Source: Notamacropus eugenii (taxonomy: Eukaryota; Chordata; Mammalia; Diprotodontia; Macropodidae). Taken from it: DNA of 64,000 bases. Location: assembly GCF_028372415.1 (NCBI RefSeq), contig NC_092877.1:216910116-216974115 (forward strand). Direction: 5' to 3'. Under the pieces are notes generated by a model. It did not search any database, was not told the DNA's origin, and saw only the letters and a program-made list of their open reading frames with translations. The position numbers were made by a program, and so were the translations under genes. Of the stretch, positions 43,591-55,559 are shown one piece after another. How positions within the stretch are numbered: position 1 is the stretch's first letter; each line of letters opens with the position of its first letter.

Positions 43591-44039
43591 ATTGAAGGAC
43601 AGGAAGTTTTGGTCCAGGGTGTCAGGGATTGTGAGTAGAGCCATATAGGACACTCAACTATCACACCCTTGCCAATAGCTTTCATAGCATTTATTTGATT
43701 AATATTCCCAGAGCAAGAAGTGAAAAGGACTATGAGATGATGCTACACATAGGAATGACTAGATGGAAAGATACCTATTTTAGAAAAGCTTAGTTTTCTG
43801 GTAGCTGGATATCTGGGTTGTGAAGCATACGTAGGTTGAGGCCAAGGAGATATACTAGAAAGATGAGTTCTTACTCACCAACTGACACACTTGGTGGGTT
43901 TGTTTTCTGGAAGTCCAGGGAATGGTATTCTAGGTCCAGTATCACAGGACCACTATATCTAGTGAAAAGAGGGCCACCAGTAGAACAGATGGTAGGATGC
44001 TCTTGTGACAGAAGTTCTGATTTCTTGGTGGATCTGGGA
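43591..44039. other. No recognised feature
   Basis: Opposing 64- and 69-codon frames at 43,836-44,065 have no signature. Confidence 0.4.
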
Positions 44040-44215
44040 ATTTGATTTAGAATGAATTGGATCATTTAATCCAATCCCTTCTTTTTATAGAGTAGAAGGT
44101 TGAGGTCCAGATAGGTGAAATTATTTGTCCAAGGTCATATAGTGACTGAAGGTCATGAGTGACTGAAATAGGATTAGAATCTGGATCTCCTAGTTCCATT
44201 GCAGTTTTTTCCCAA
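44040..44215 (-). repeat. MIR3/THER2-type SINE
   Basis: 'tggatcatttaatccaatcc', 'gaggtccagataggtgaaat', 'atttgtccaaggtcatatag' and 'gattagaatctggatctcct'. A short internal duplication 'gtgactgaa' occurs at 44,142 and 44,159. Confidence 0.7.
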
Positions 44216-44229
44216 TGCCAGAAAAGTAT

Positions 44230-44780
44230 GTATACACTTCTCTTAGTGACTTAAGTCATAAATGTTGTTGTGAATATCTCTTCCTTCTCTTACACTGTTC
44301 ATTAAGTGGATTTCCTACAATTACTAATTACATTTGAATAATAGTTGCTGCTGATAACCATGTATATTAAAACAAACCTTTGTAAAGGAAGTAGGTAAAT
44401 AAGCCCTAAATGATTACAGGTAACAACTACAAGGACAAATCCACAGGAAAAGACTCATTTAGACATATCCCTCAGTAATACAGGATAACATTACAAAGAG
44501 AAGACACAGAGGGAAATGGAGGGATGTATTTTGTTGCTGTGAAATTATCTGCTATGTGTACTCACTAATGATTGTTTAGATAAATGGAGTGAACTGACTG
44601 GTCCAGATCATCAGTTCACATATCACTCCATTAGCCCCATGCTGCGTCACTCATTTTCTCAGCTGGGAAATATTTAAGACCACAGGTTGAGTTTATTTCT
44701 CTTAATTTGCTTGATGTACAGGATCAGAAAAATGTTGACATTCATTCACAGTAGTTATAAGATCTAAACAGATACAGATA
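44230..44780. promoter_or_regulatory. Possible conserved non-coding element
   Basis: Repeat-free block between a SINE and the next element. TGCTGCGTCACTCA at 44,640-44,653 resembles a MAF/AP-1 (MARE-type) site. TTAATTTGC and ATTACTAATTACA give homeodomain-type cores. Weak evidence. Confidence 0.25.
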
Positions 44781-45148
44781 TCTCAATTGGAGTGGTTAAC
44801 CATTTGGGGAACCAGTTGAAAAATAAGAAGGAATGCTCTCTTGTACCCTACAGCTGAGAAGGAACAATTATTTTAAAAATACAAAAGGATTTCTTCAGGG
44901 GGACCAGGCATGAGTTCAATATTTTTGCCATTGATTTTCAAGGTACATTTTTAAAGCAATCTCTCTGTGCTCCAGTTTACCTGGGGGTCAAATAAGGATT
45001 TCCCATCTCATGGGATAATAGGAGGAATCAGCCAGTTTTTTTAAAAACAGACTAGAGATGCTTGTTAAACAAAAAGGTATTTTCCACATTAAATTTATCA
45101 TTTTATATGTTAATTAATTTGCCTCCACAGATACTTGAGGGGGCAGGA

Positions 45149-45172
45149 AAGAGAGAAAGGGAGAAAGAAGGA

Positions 45173-45244
<72 letters not shown>

Positions 45245-45254
45245 AGAAAAGAAG
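45149..45254. repeat. (AAAG)n microsatellite
   Basis: About 105 bases of GAAA/AAAG units, nearly perfect from 45,171 to 45,245. A lysine-rich 84-codon frame through it is not a gene. Confidence 0.98.
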
Positions 45255-46534
45255 CCACTATAGAAAGCATTTGTTTAAAAAAACAAACCTATTCTATTTT
45301 CTTAAATTTAGCTTGAATTCAAATGCTTTAAAAAAACCCAGACTATAACCAAGAATAAAGTTGAGTGATAAGTATTTCCACAACACTATGCTCAGACTCA
45401 GTCTGCCCGGGAGCAGTATGTATTATGGTGTTTGTGGCAGCAAATACTACATGTACAGATTTTTAAAAAATGCTTTGCGTGATCCACCCATGTTTTCTGT
45501 CATTTACAACTTCATTTTTTCTTCTTAAAACAGCTTCTTTTTATATATAATTTGGAGATGAAATTTCCTAAATGTGGTTTTATATGTTAATGATAATTCT
45601 GACCAGAGGACATATCTGTCTTCTTCACTGCCTTACTACAACAGTGAAGTCATGAATACTGGGAAAAGAAGAGAAATTATTGAAAATAGTTTTAAAACCC
45701 ATAAGTCAAATATGTGAGCAATTTTCATTGAGCATGTGGAAAATTTGAAATTCATCACGAACTTCTTCCTAGGGAGACTTATTGTGTGGGACATGGCCTC
45801 CTCAGACTTGGATTTTCCTTAACCCTGTGTTCTGCCTGATGGTGGTTCATTAAATTGCTGCTAGTATTTGGACATCTCTTCTCTTCTTGAATAGCCCGTA
45901 ATGGACTGACTCCACGTACAAGTAAGTCACTCCTCTGTGTTCTAACCTCTGCAAACAGTCCATTGTCTGCTGCTGCTATCTTAGTCTAACAGCTGTTCTT
46001 ATAGGCTCCTTGACACCTCTTATCTCCTCAATAAGACAAAGCCCACAAGTTTCACTGACTCTTGTCTCAGAATTTGTTTTCGTACCTCCCAAACAAGCCT
46101 TCCTTCCTAATGTGTTGCAGTGAAAAGCCCATCACTTTCAGTGGAGTTTGAACATAGGTACCCAAGAGACACAGAATCAACCTCAAATTTCTCTTATCAT
46201 AGGTTCCTATTACACTAGAGTTTTATATCCAAATGGAGATTCATAGCAACATGTGATAATTCCATAGTTCCCCAAAACAAATACATGAATTCACTCTAAT
46301 TATGACCTTGAGTTGCAAATACACATCTAGTTTTTCCAAAGAGATTGCCAATACTTCAAGAATGGAAACTCTTGGACTTACTCTTTTTCTTTAAATGTCC
46401 CTCACCAGCTCGGTGCTAGTGACATTGCAGTTGTTTAGTTGTTTGTGGGATTTGGAGATAAGGCAATGCATGATAAAGCTTTCTCATACTATTTGAAATG
46501 ATGAAAAGCTAGCATATCATGTTATCAAAAACTT
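45255..46534. other. 1.3 kb with no recognised gene or repeat
   Basis: No family identified. The first 350 bases could include diverged non-repeat sequence, but nothing specific is seen. Confidence 0.4.
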
Positions 46535-47600
46535 CGTAAATATTCAGACTCTACTATATGCTCAATACTGCATTAGATATGGTGAGGAATACAGGAGACA
46601 TAGAAGATTTTTGTCTGCCCTTTGGAAATTTATAATTCCATTGAAGATATAATGTTCACGCATATGAAATCATAGCCATAACAAGAGGACTTAGAATTAA
46701 TTACCAGATTGTATGAAACAGACTGGAAATATAGGAACTTATTTTAAAAAAGGAAAATAATCAGTGATGAAGAAGACTAATTGGAATTCTGGAAATGAGA
46801 CTGGTTCTCAAAGTATGGGTGTAATACAGAGAAGAGAGGGAAGAACATCGCAGACAAAAGATGTAACAATTACTGAAAAACAGAAACAGTATTGAGGAAT
46901 TATGAGGAATAAAGCTGGATAAGTATCACAGAATCATCAGGTTTTAGAACTATAGACTTGCAGAGAGCTGAACATGGATGACAGACTGAAAACATGGTAG
47001 GAAAGGGTGATCATTTTTTTTCCACAGTGCGACAACTGGACAAAAGGTATACTTCAGAAAAATTAACTTGACGGTGAAACCCAAGATGAATTGGAGGGGG
47101 AGAAGATTGGATTCAGTAGTAATGCACTAATTTAGGAATGAAATGGGGAAAGCATCATCTAGGATGGTGGCAACGAGAACAGAGAGAAACCTAGATATGA
47201 GAACTCAGGTTGAATGCATGAAAGGAAAATTGACAACATTTGATGCCAGACTGGATTTGGAGGAGCAATGATTCAAAGATGATTTGAAGTAAGTATTGGG
47301 GACCATGGTGTGCTTGATCCAATAGTGGTATCATCGATTCAATTCTTTTTGGGGGCAAAGAAGAAGAAATAAATTCTATGCTAGTCTTATTGAATTTCAG
47401 TTGACAATGACATATCCAAGTGGAAATATTCAGTAAGTAGTTGGAGATCTGGGACTGGAATTTAGCTTTTGAAGGCAAATACGGACCAAATAGGGAGCTG
47501 AGTGTTTGTATGTATGTATGTATATAAGCATGTATGAATGTGTGTATTATGGGGAAGTTACTAGAAAGGATCATTTTCAGGATAGACAAAGATGAGTCCA
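46535..47600 (-). repeat. LINE L2, 3' end through ORF2 part
   Basis: Reversed L2 from terminus ('tctactatatgctcaatact', 'ctgccctttggaaatttata') into ORF2 ('agatgaattggagggggaga', 'catctaggatggtggcaacg', 'ttcagtaagtagttggagat'). About 1 kb. The 136-codon reverse frame at 47,191-47,601 lies inside it and is a remnant or chance frame. Confidence 0.7.
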
Positions 47601-48442
47601 AGATAAGTCAAATCAGAGGAAAGGAATCAACCAGAAGCATTTCAGAGGAAAAAAGAGAAAGCCAGAACTGGAAAGCATCCAGGTGAAGATTTCTGTGAAA
47701 CTATATGGAAAATGATAGTGGTCACTGATTAAATAAATTATCAAGTAACAAGGTCAGTCTATGACTAAAGTCCTTTCAATAAGGCATGTCAGCATGATAG
47801 TCTCACAGCTTAATGTTCTAAAATAATCAAAGCTTAGTGACCCAAGATCCAGAGAAAAAATGATTTCAGAAATGCCACTGACTTAACAACAAGGAATTCC
47901 ATGTTGTCTTTTGAGAGATTGGTTTCATTAAGTAAACTTTAAAGAATTACTTGGATATGGATGGAGAAAAATTGATTTGTAACCATCTAGAAAATAATTC
48001 TATGATTACAAGGAACCAGTATGTGTCCACTAAGAACAAGGTATGACAAACTAACCAAATTTCTATTTTTGATAGAGTAGGCAAGTAAATCAGAGATATA
48101 TCACAAATATGACATATCTAGATCTTATCATTTGACAAGTTGGAGAAATTTGGACCAGAGGACAGTACAATTAGGTGGATAGTTAAAAAACTATCCAAAG
48201 AGTATGTGTTAATTTAATATGTTAGAGGGGAGATTATAGTGGTTTCTAATAAGGTTCTCTCTTCTGTCTCACTACACATTTTTTAGCAATGACTTGACTA
48301 AAGACATAGAAGGCATGCTTTTTCAATTTGAGGATGAGCAAAACTGGGAAGGATTGCTTGTAAAGTAAATGAGAGTCTAAAGATCCCCCATTATCTCAGC
48401 AGGGTAGAATCCTAGGCTAAAACCAAAAAGGTGAAATTTAAT

Positions 48443-48530
48443 AAAGATAAATGGGGAGTTGCTAGCCTCCTGGCAACCTGCCCAAGAACTGTTGCTAATT
48501 AAACTTTTTATCTTAAAAAAAAGATAAATG
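48443..48530 (+). mobile_element. 66-nt polyadenylated mini-retrocopy inside L3
   Basis: The insert at 48,454-48,519 ends in ATTAAA (48,498-48,503, a common poly-A signal variant), a short spacer and an A-run. It is flanked by exact 11-bp copies AAAGATAAATG (48,443-48,453 and 48,520-48,530). The L3 text joins perfectly across it. This is the signature of an extremely 5'-truncated LINE-mobilised transcript. The source transcript is not identified. Confidence 0.75.
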
Positions 48531-48609
48531 TAAAATCCTTTATTTATATTAAAAAATAATTTATACAAATATAGGATGGGAGAAAGCTGTTATCATATTT
48601 GACAAAGCA

Positions 48610-49267
48610 CTAAGCACACATTACAAAGGAAGGTGAATAGTAAATTAATGAGTGGATAAATAAGCAAAAAATAAATTTAAAAAATCAAAAAAGAAAAAAA
48701 AGAAAAAAAATAGACATGACAGAATGAAGTACAAAGGACATGGCTTTTCCTGACCTTACTGAAAGGTTTCACTCTAGTGAGATCTCTAAGGCATGCTTCA
48801 TGTCCATGGTCCCAAGTTACCCCTCAACAGGAATTCAGAGTTAAACAGAAGAAGCAGAAACTCTTCCCAAGACATCTAGGTGGGGTGCAGCACAGTCACA
48901 AAAAGAAGAAACTCTTGAATTCCTGAGTCAATCTTGTTACCTTTCCTTAAAAAAAATACCTCCCATTGCATCCAGGCCCTAATAAGGTACTTCCCTCATT
49001 CATGCTGGTACCCTGCCAGATGGAGAGGAAGCTAATTTCCTGACCAGATATTTACCTACATTTCGAGTTTCTACCTACATCCTAAATAGTCAGGGTGATT
49101 ACCAAACTGGTACGGGAGAGCACTTGACACCTTCCTCACAACTTCGATCCAACTCCTTTCCACCTGCCAATTTCCACAGACCATTCCTACTTCTCTGTTG
49201 TGTTAATAGCTTGCTTGACACTGATTCATGTGGGGAAGAGACGGGACAGGGGGAGAGAGCTGTCGTG
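48610..49267. other. Unclassified insertion in L3
   Basis: About 650 bases splitting the L3. It starts with an A-rich tract (48,660-48,712). The remainder has no recognised family or frame. Confidence 0.4.
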
Positions 49268-49370
49268 TGAGTTCAATGTGAGTCAGCATAGTGGCAAAAG
49301 GTTTGAGGGAGGGCAATGGCCAAAAAGCTAATCCAATCATAGGCAGCATAGAATGCTATGATGGGAGGTT

Positions 49371-50714
49371 ATGGACCCACTGTACATTGATATATGTGAT
49401 CTTCATGTTATAATCTAAACGTCATATTTTTAGAGGAGAATAGGAGATCAAGTAATCAGGCTGCTGAGAGGTCTAGAAGCAGTGGGATACTTGCAAATGT
49501 CTTACAACTAGCTCTTGGGGGAGAAGGGGGACATATGTGCACAACATACTTTTGAAGTTTAAACTCCATTATAAACTTTTCCTCCATATTTTTTTAAGTC
49601 TAGACAATCAACAAAACAATACATCAAGCCCTGATTTGTAGCACTTGCCAATTTCTGAGGTTTAAATACACTGAAAATTTAACAGTCAGCTCTCTTGAGC
49701 CAATTTGAGCCAGATTCATTATACTCTGTCTGGAACTCATGTCATGTCAAAGAACTGTAGAAAAGAAACTTAAGGGGATACAGTAGAGTGGTCCTCAACT
49801 CTTTAGAGGGTGACCCCATGAAAAGGGGAATGAAGACTGATTTGAAAGTATTTTTTTGTCATGTAGAGTACTTTTTAAAAATTGTAAGGTCTTACCTCTC
49901 ACTGTTTAGTAAATTCATTCAATTTTTTGAGAATACTTTAGACACATTTGCAGATGTGTTTTCTCAGACTATTTTTCTATGTATTTCTTGCAATTCATGC
50001 ATGTTGCTTATGTACCTTTATATACTTAAAGAAGGCATAAGGCTTGTACTGATGACTCATAATTCCCCTAGCAAGGACTCATGGACTTTCCCCCTGATTT
50101 TTCTTGTCCCTTTTGTTTTCTATTAAAAAAAAGCATAAAATTTAATTGAAAACTTGTGGTGAGATTGTAAATCTGAACAACCAAAGTCAGGAAATACTAA
50201 AATTGAACTTCTAGTTGTAATTTTGCCTCACCACATGTATATACTTTAGTTTTATAGCCACATATATATAATCAAAAATACTACTGAAGCTTTATATAAC
50301 ATACTGAGCCCAATTTTCTGACCCATGAGATGGAAGACATGTTCACATAAATTTTGTGGAGAGCATTCTTCTGTGGGTTTACCTCAGGCAGGGAAAAAGG
50401 AGAAAGAGTCATAAGTCCAATTGAATGAAATTGGTAGAGAAGGACATGGAAAAAGAACTCTCCTTCCCCCTACACTCTCCTCAATCCTTTTTTCTGTAAT
50501 TACAGGGATAATTTTTTCAACCTATGGAATTGATAGAGAAGAATTGAATAAGGAAGAGGGAAAATGATTATATTTAGGCTTTCATATTTGAAATTTGTTG
50601 CTCTTTATTTTCTTTTCCTTCATTTTAATTTTTGATCTAGGCTTATGGTCCCACATTGTCAATGTGGAAACTCAGTCTAACAAAGCATCCTGACAATCTG
50701 CCTGCAGCTAAAGT
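49371..50714. other. No recognised gene or repeat
   Basis: A 112-codon plus frame at 49,788-50,126 is within chance length and shows no domain. Confidence 0.4.
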
Positions 50715-50845
50715 ATTACAAACTATCTGTGATATTAAGTTAAGTAACTTACCCATGATCACCAAACTGGTACGCATCGAATTCAGGACCAAGTCTTCCT
50801 GACTCCAAGATCTACCTTCTCTAGCCATTATGCCAAACTAGCGTT
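50715..50845 (-). repeat. CORE-SINE
   Basis: 'aagtaacttacccatgatca', 'atcgaattcaggaccaagtc' and 'ttcctgactccaagatctac' are reversed core and head. Confidence 0.7.
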
Positions 50846-50849
50846 TTTC

Positions 50850-52827
50850 TACTTCCTGGAAATATTAAATTTGGAATCTTTGTATAAGGGTGTGTCATTC
50901 AAAGCCCAACCAAGTTTTGAGGGCTAGATGTAACTACATATGAAATGACCAGTAATGTGGCTCCTGGGAGTTGTAGAAGAGACAATGACCTTACTCCCTG
51001 AGGCTTGGTATTATCTCTGTACCTTTTCCCTGCCCACTAAACTGCACAGAAGAATTGAACTTAGAGCATAAAAATTGGGGAACCCCAAACTGCAGGACTA
51101 TTTGGTAATTACTGGGCAAATAACCATTATCTAGTTTATAGTCTAGCTAAACCAAAAAGAGTCCAAAGGAAAGATTTAGCCTAAGGGCATTACCTAGGTG
51201 GGAAAACCTTGCTCTTCAGAGAATCACTGAACTCTGAGCAGAAGCTGTTTTTGCTTTTTCACAGGAAAATATTTTTGCCTTTTAATGAAAGAGCAAGAAT
51301 AAGCTTACCTGTGGGATGTAAGCTTAAAAAAAATTAAATATGGCAGAACCTCCCTCTTTCCTAAGGAAGACATAGTCATGAATTTTAAGTGGACCAGAAA
51401 TTGTAGGCAGTAGAGACTGTAGCCAAGCAAGGTCCAACAGAAACTCTGGTGGTACAGCTTCCAGAAGATTGATACTCAAGTGTGTCAGTACCTGCAGCAT
51501 CCTATGAAGACTATGAAGTCAATTAAAGGGAACTTTAAAGGCAAACTTAAAAGTCAACTTAAAAGTCAAACTTAAAAGTCAACTTAAAGGGAACAGGACC
51601 AAGGGGAGCAACATGATGTTATTCCTAGAAGATGTCAGAGGAGTAAATTTTACCTCCCTTCTTGTGCCTTGGCCATACGTGTTCCTCCATGCACACTCTT
51701 CCACATATGTGCCCAAGGCACATGTTCTCATTCAATGTGCTCTTCTGTGTGTGGGCCATGGCCTCACATGTTCCCTATGTGTGCCTCTTCATGTGTGTTC
51801 CCTATGGGCAGTCATTCTCCCCACTGATGCTGTTTGCATTTGTGGGCACTTCCTTTCTCTCTCCCCAAGTTTATGGGGGAAATATTTTGCTGCTATTTTT
51901 CCTATTATGCCATTTCATTAAATGCATTAACTTTGAGCTAATTACATTCTCCACCATTAAAAGTAAACATATTGGTGGAGACTGGTGAGCTATGGTTTTA
52001 GGAAATGGAGACCCACATAATACCTTGAACCTGGGGCAGCAGTTCTATAGGAGACCTACCCCATTAGTTAAGGGGAACCCTCAGGCGCTACATTTGAAAT
52101 CTAATAATGGGCATCTCTTTTGGACAAATACCAGATGTGCCTACATAAGTGAATAAAACCACCTGGCAGACTGTAAGACAGTAGGAAACCTCTTTTTGAT
52201 TTTATTATTTTTTATAGAAACTGGCATTTCTCATTATAACATTTTGTTTTTAATAATACATCAGTCTTGATCATAGAATCTAATTCTAGAATGTCCTCCA
52301 AACTTTGAAGCTGGTAAAATAGTTACTGCTATAAAGGTCATTTTTATGTGTGCTTCTTAGAAATTACTTCTGCTACTGTATCATTCCACTGTGCGCATTT
52401 AAGCTGAGCCCATACAGTATCCACATATTCAGACATTGTTTAAGAAATTCCATCAATGAGCCAGGTGTTTTAGCTACATGATGCCAAAAATTTAAGTATT
52501 TTAAAACATACTTGTTGCTTCCTCCACCAAAGGAAGAAATCTGAAGAATTGAGCTCTGGTAGAGGGGCACAAATACTGTGCCAGCTGAACATCTGCCTTG
52601 GCATGTCCTAGTGAGCTGTGAAGGGTTTGAGTATGGGCTTTGGGATAAACCATAGGCCCATTGGCTGAGGACCAGTCATGCTAAGCCTGGACAATTTCTT
52701 CACTATGTTGGTCACATCATAATGAATTTTTTAACCACAGCAGCATTGTAAGACTATCTACTATGTTATGGAGAGGTCATATTGATAGAAAGAGCTGATA
52801 AAATTGCTAATAAATTGACAGATCCTT
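50850..52827. other. Mostly unassigned; possible old LTR around 51.9-52.1 kb
   Basis: ATTAAA followed by 'tgcattaactttgagctaat' at about 51,918-51,940 and 'aaggggaaccctcaggcgct' near 52,070 have an LTR/U5-like flavour, but no boundaries could be fixed. Frames of 102 and 108 codons overlap at 51,613-51,988 without a signature. Confidence 0.25.
51531..51593. repeat. Tandem repeat, AACTTAAAAGTCA-type units
   Basis: Five consecutive 12-15-base units, the middle three being aacttaaaagtc(a). Total about 63 bases. Confidence 0.9.
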
Positions 52828-52973
52828 GAACTTTTGAAGTGACTATATATGATTTTCCTAGAAATCACTTGGTGTTTAATGTGTGCATATATAAACATGA
52901 AATTTAATCCATATGCATATATTAAACACCAAGTGATTTCCAGGGAAATCATATGTAGTCACTTCAGTAGTTC
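52828..52973 (+). other. Long inverted repeat; predicted 63-bp RNA hairpin
   Basis: Arms 52,828-52,890 and 52,911-52,973 are inverted copies without gaps: 56 of 63 positions complementary, loop 52,891-52,910. Five of the seven differences would be G-U pairs in a plus-strand transcript, leaving only two real mismatches. A central 20-base run (GAAATCACTT then GGTGTTTAAT) is perfectly paired. It may be a palindromic MITE and could serve as a microRNA-type or dsRNA precursor. I do not recognise the family. No promoter is evident. Confidence 0.9.
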
Positions 52974-52999
52974 AAAAAGATATAGATAAATAGATTTTA

Positions 53000-53112
53000 C
53001 ACGCACACACACACACACGCACACACACACATACATATATATCTACTGATAGGTAGATGACACAGATTATATCTTATATGTGTGTATATATGCATATGAA
53101 AGAGAGAGAGGG
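53000..53112. repeat. (CA)n, (TA)n and (GA)n tracts
   Basis: CA units with two CG interruptions (53,000-53,031), then TA-rich text, then GA units and a 'ggcggggtgtggggggacta' G-rich patch at about 53,110-53,129. Confidence 0.9.
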
Positions 53113-53149
53113 CGGGGTGTGGGGGGACTATATTTACTTACCTGTGTTT

Positions 53150-53255
53150 GAGTTTTTCCCCTCTAAAGCAATATAAACTCCTTGAGAGCAAGTACAATTT
53201 CATTTGCGCCTTTATATTCTCAGTACTTGGACCAGTACCTGGTCCATACTAGTAG
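53150..53255 (+). repeat. LINE L2, 3' end
   Basis: 'aaactccttgagagcaagta', 'ttatattctcagtacttgga' and 'ccagtacctggtccatacta' follow the L2 terminus. Confidence 0.7.
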
Positions 53256-53361
53256 AATCAATCATCAGTCATCAGCACTTTCTATGTGCTAGGCACTGTG
53301 CAAAGCACAGGTAACACAAAGGCAAAAGCAAGAAAAAGATCTTGCCCTTAAGGAACTTATA
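53256..53361 (-). repeat. LINE L2, 3' end
   Basis: 'catcagcactttctatgtgc', 'taggcactgtgcaaagcaca' and 'cttgcccttaaggaacttat' are the reversed L2 terminus. It lies tail-to-tail with the preceding copy. Confidence 0.75.
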
Positions 53362-55004
53362 CAGTGGATAGACGGATGGATGAATGTTGAATTGTTCACT
53401 TTTCCTATGCACAATTTATAGACTCAAAAAGAGATTTGTGATAAAGACCTTAATAAGATTTTGAAAAAAGAAAAAAATACACATTTATCCTTTTTTCCTT
53501 CAATTTCCTTTCTGTATTGGTGAAGAAGGAACAAGTGAAAGAATGTAGTTGGTAAGAGTTTTTAATTGATTTCTGTGACCTCCTTATTTCTTTTTTAGTT
53601 TTTCAATTAGTTGCTGTGAATGTGTCTACATTTTTAAAGCAAAACCATTTTTTAAAAATAAAACCCTATCTCAAAATTTTTTTCCCCAGAGACCATATAC
53701 TAAAAATTTCTTAATGAGGAAAAATCTTAGGTAAGAATTAAAACATTATGAGTATTTACATTAGAGCTAAAAATCCAAATATTTCCAAATAAGAAAGTTG
53801 TATAAAAGGAAATCTTAAGTTTTACTGACTAAAACCATCCTGTTAAGGATAACAAACTTTAAAAATTTGAATGAAACCAATTTTACCTTAGGCAGTGTAG
53901 TATCTGTACTGGGTGATCTAGTCACCCCAAACAAGTTGAAAATAAAACTCGGTTTTGAAACTGGTAGCAAGGGACTTTCTCAAGAGATCAGTTGGTATCA
54001 GTGACTAGTCTTAGAATTGAAAGTATTAGGGGAAACTGTGACCTTTAACCTCTGCAGGTAATTTAGTTCAATATCTTTTTAAAGAGCCTACTTGGAATAG
54101 ACATTCCCATGAAAATAAATGAAAGGTAGGAGCCTCTCCCTCCTAGAAATACTGGATACAGATAACCAAAGTGATACCTCTTGAAATTATTTTTTTCTTT
54201 CTACTTATGTTGTAACCAATATCTTTTTGCTTAACTGGATGGATAATCTGGTACTTTTAAAATTCCTAGGCATTGTCTGCACTGACTTGGAAATCCAACA
54301 CCATGCAAAGACTTCAGGAAGTCTTAAGAAGGAACTAAGTATGTTTTGTAAACAGACAGCCCACATTAGATAGTCTGCAGATACACATAAGCTGTGGATT
54401 GTTGTGTTTGCAAATGGCCCTCAGGATTTGGGCCAGGGTTTCTACTTGAGCCCAATTTAGACCAAATTGTTGTAGGTCTGTCCATAATCACAGCACTACC
54501 TTCCTTCACAAAGAGATAAGCTTTATAAAAATAGTACTTTATCTTTCCATGCCCACAAAAGAATAATGCTGTCCCACTTTGAAAGGTAAAATAGCATACA
54601 TTGGGGTTAGGAATAGAGATATCCTGATGGACAAGGCCTAAAATAGTCATGTTAGGTAGCTCCCAGTACTTATTCTTGGGAAGCTTAGGGTTATTTACAT
54701 AGTCTTAAAATACTGTAAGTGATACTTAGAACAGTTTTCATATGACAGTCATCATCCAAAAGAATCTTTTTTTTTTCTAGAAGGATTTTCAAAGAACATG
54801 ACATTTAGAGTAGCTTATATATATATATAACAAGCCTCTGAAATCGTAGGTAAACCTGAAATTTATAGGTCAGCCTTGGTGATAATCACATCTCCATGCT
54901 CCATCAAAAAAAAAAAATAGATTTTTGGCCTACTTCTCTGTGTTTTGATCTCATTTGGACTTTGGAGAAATTAGAATGAAAAGTACCATCAAAAAGGAAT
55001 TGAG
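53362..55004. other. No recognised gene or repeat
   Basis: A 94-codon reverse frame (54,366-54,650), extendable upstream to about 113 codons without a start, has no recognisable domain and is near chance length. A short TA run lies at 54,816-54,829. Confidence 0.4.
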
Positions 55005-55197
55005 AATGCTATATTGGTGTGAAGGTGGATTTTGGAGTCAGTGGACTTGAGTTCAAATACCACCTTACTTACTACCTGTGTGACCATAAGTAACTTACTT
55101 AACCTCTCTAGCTTCAATTTCTGCATCCCTAAAAGATGAGTTTGGAGCAGGTGGTCTCCTAGGTCTTCCCCAGCTCTTAATACATAAGATTTCACCT
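55005..55197 (+). repeat. MIR/THER2-type SINE
   Basis: 'ttttggagtcagtggacttg', 'agttcaaataccaccttact', 'ctacctgtgtgaccataagt' and 'cttccccagctcttaataca' run head to tail in order. Confidence 0.85.
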
Positions 55198-55245
55198 ATT
55201 GTGAAGTTATGTTATTAATATAAGTATCATTCCAACAGAAAAGGC

Positions 55246-55248
<3 letters not shown>

Positions 55249-55280
<32 letters not shown>
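55249..55280. repeat. (TG)n microsatellite
   Basis: About 16 TG units. Confidence 0.95.
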
Positions 55281-55282
<2 letters not shown>

Positions 55283-55559
55283 TAACCAAGTTAGCAGCTA
55301 AAGAGATTGCACTGCATCTAAATGTAATTCAATGATACAGATAAAAATGAAATTCACCTTTGTGGGAAGACAAGCTGTTAACCTCATGCACCAACCCAAA
55401 GTCGTGCCTTTCCTTATATAATTACAGTCAGACCTGTAAAACAAAAGACAGTGAGATATCTGTTCTTAGGCTATGAAATAGATAAGAAGGGTTAATAAAA
55501 TGAATCCTAAAAGGAGGAAAAGAAAGGGATAGCATTTCAAACACCACGGGCTTTTTGCA

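Larger units (their letters stand above)
47880..49370 (+). repeat. LINE L3/CR1 with RT region, interrupted twice
   Basis: 'aaaataattctatgattaca' then 'aggaaccagtatgtgtccac', 'catatctagatcttatcatt', 'agtacaattaggtggatagt', 'tagcaatgacttgactaaag', 'gaaatttaataaagataaat' and 'atataggatgggagaaagct' follow CR1/L3 ORF2 across the RT active-site region, which is frame-broken. It continues at about 49,268-49,370 ('tcaatgtgagtcagcatagt', 'ggccaaaaagctaatccaat'). Between, about 48,610-49,267 is foreign, and 48,454-48,519 is a mini-insertion. Confidence 0.75.

Noticed and set aside
45062..45316. 84-codon lysine/glutamate-rich frame
   Set aside because: It is produced by the AAAG microsatellite.
47191..47601. 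136-codon reverse-strand frame
   Set aside because: It lies inside a reversed L2 copy and includes a TATG repeat, so it is not a host gene.
54366..54650. 94-codon reverse frame (about 113 without requiring a start)
   Set aside because: About four runs of this length are expected by chance in 64 kb at this AT content (rough estimate from stop-codon frequency), and no motif is recognised.
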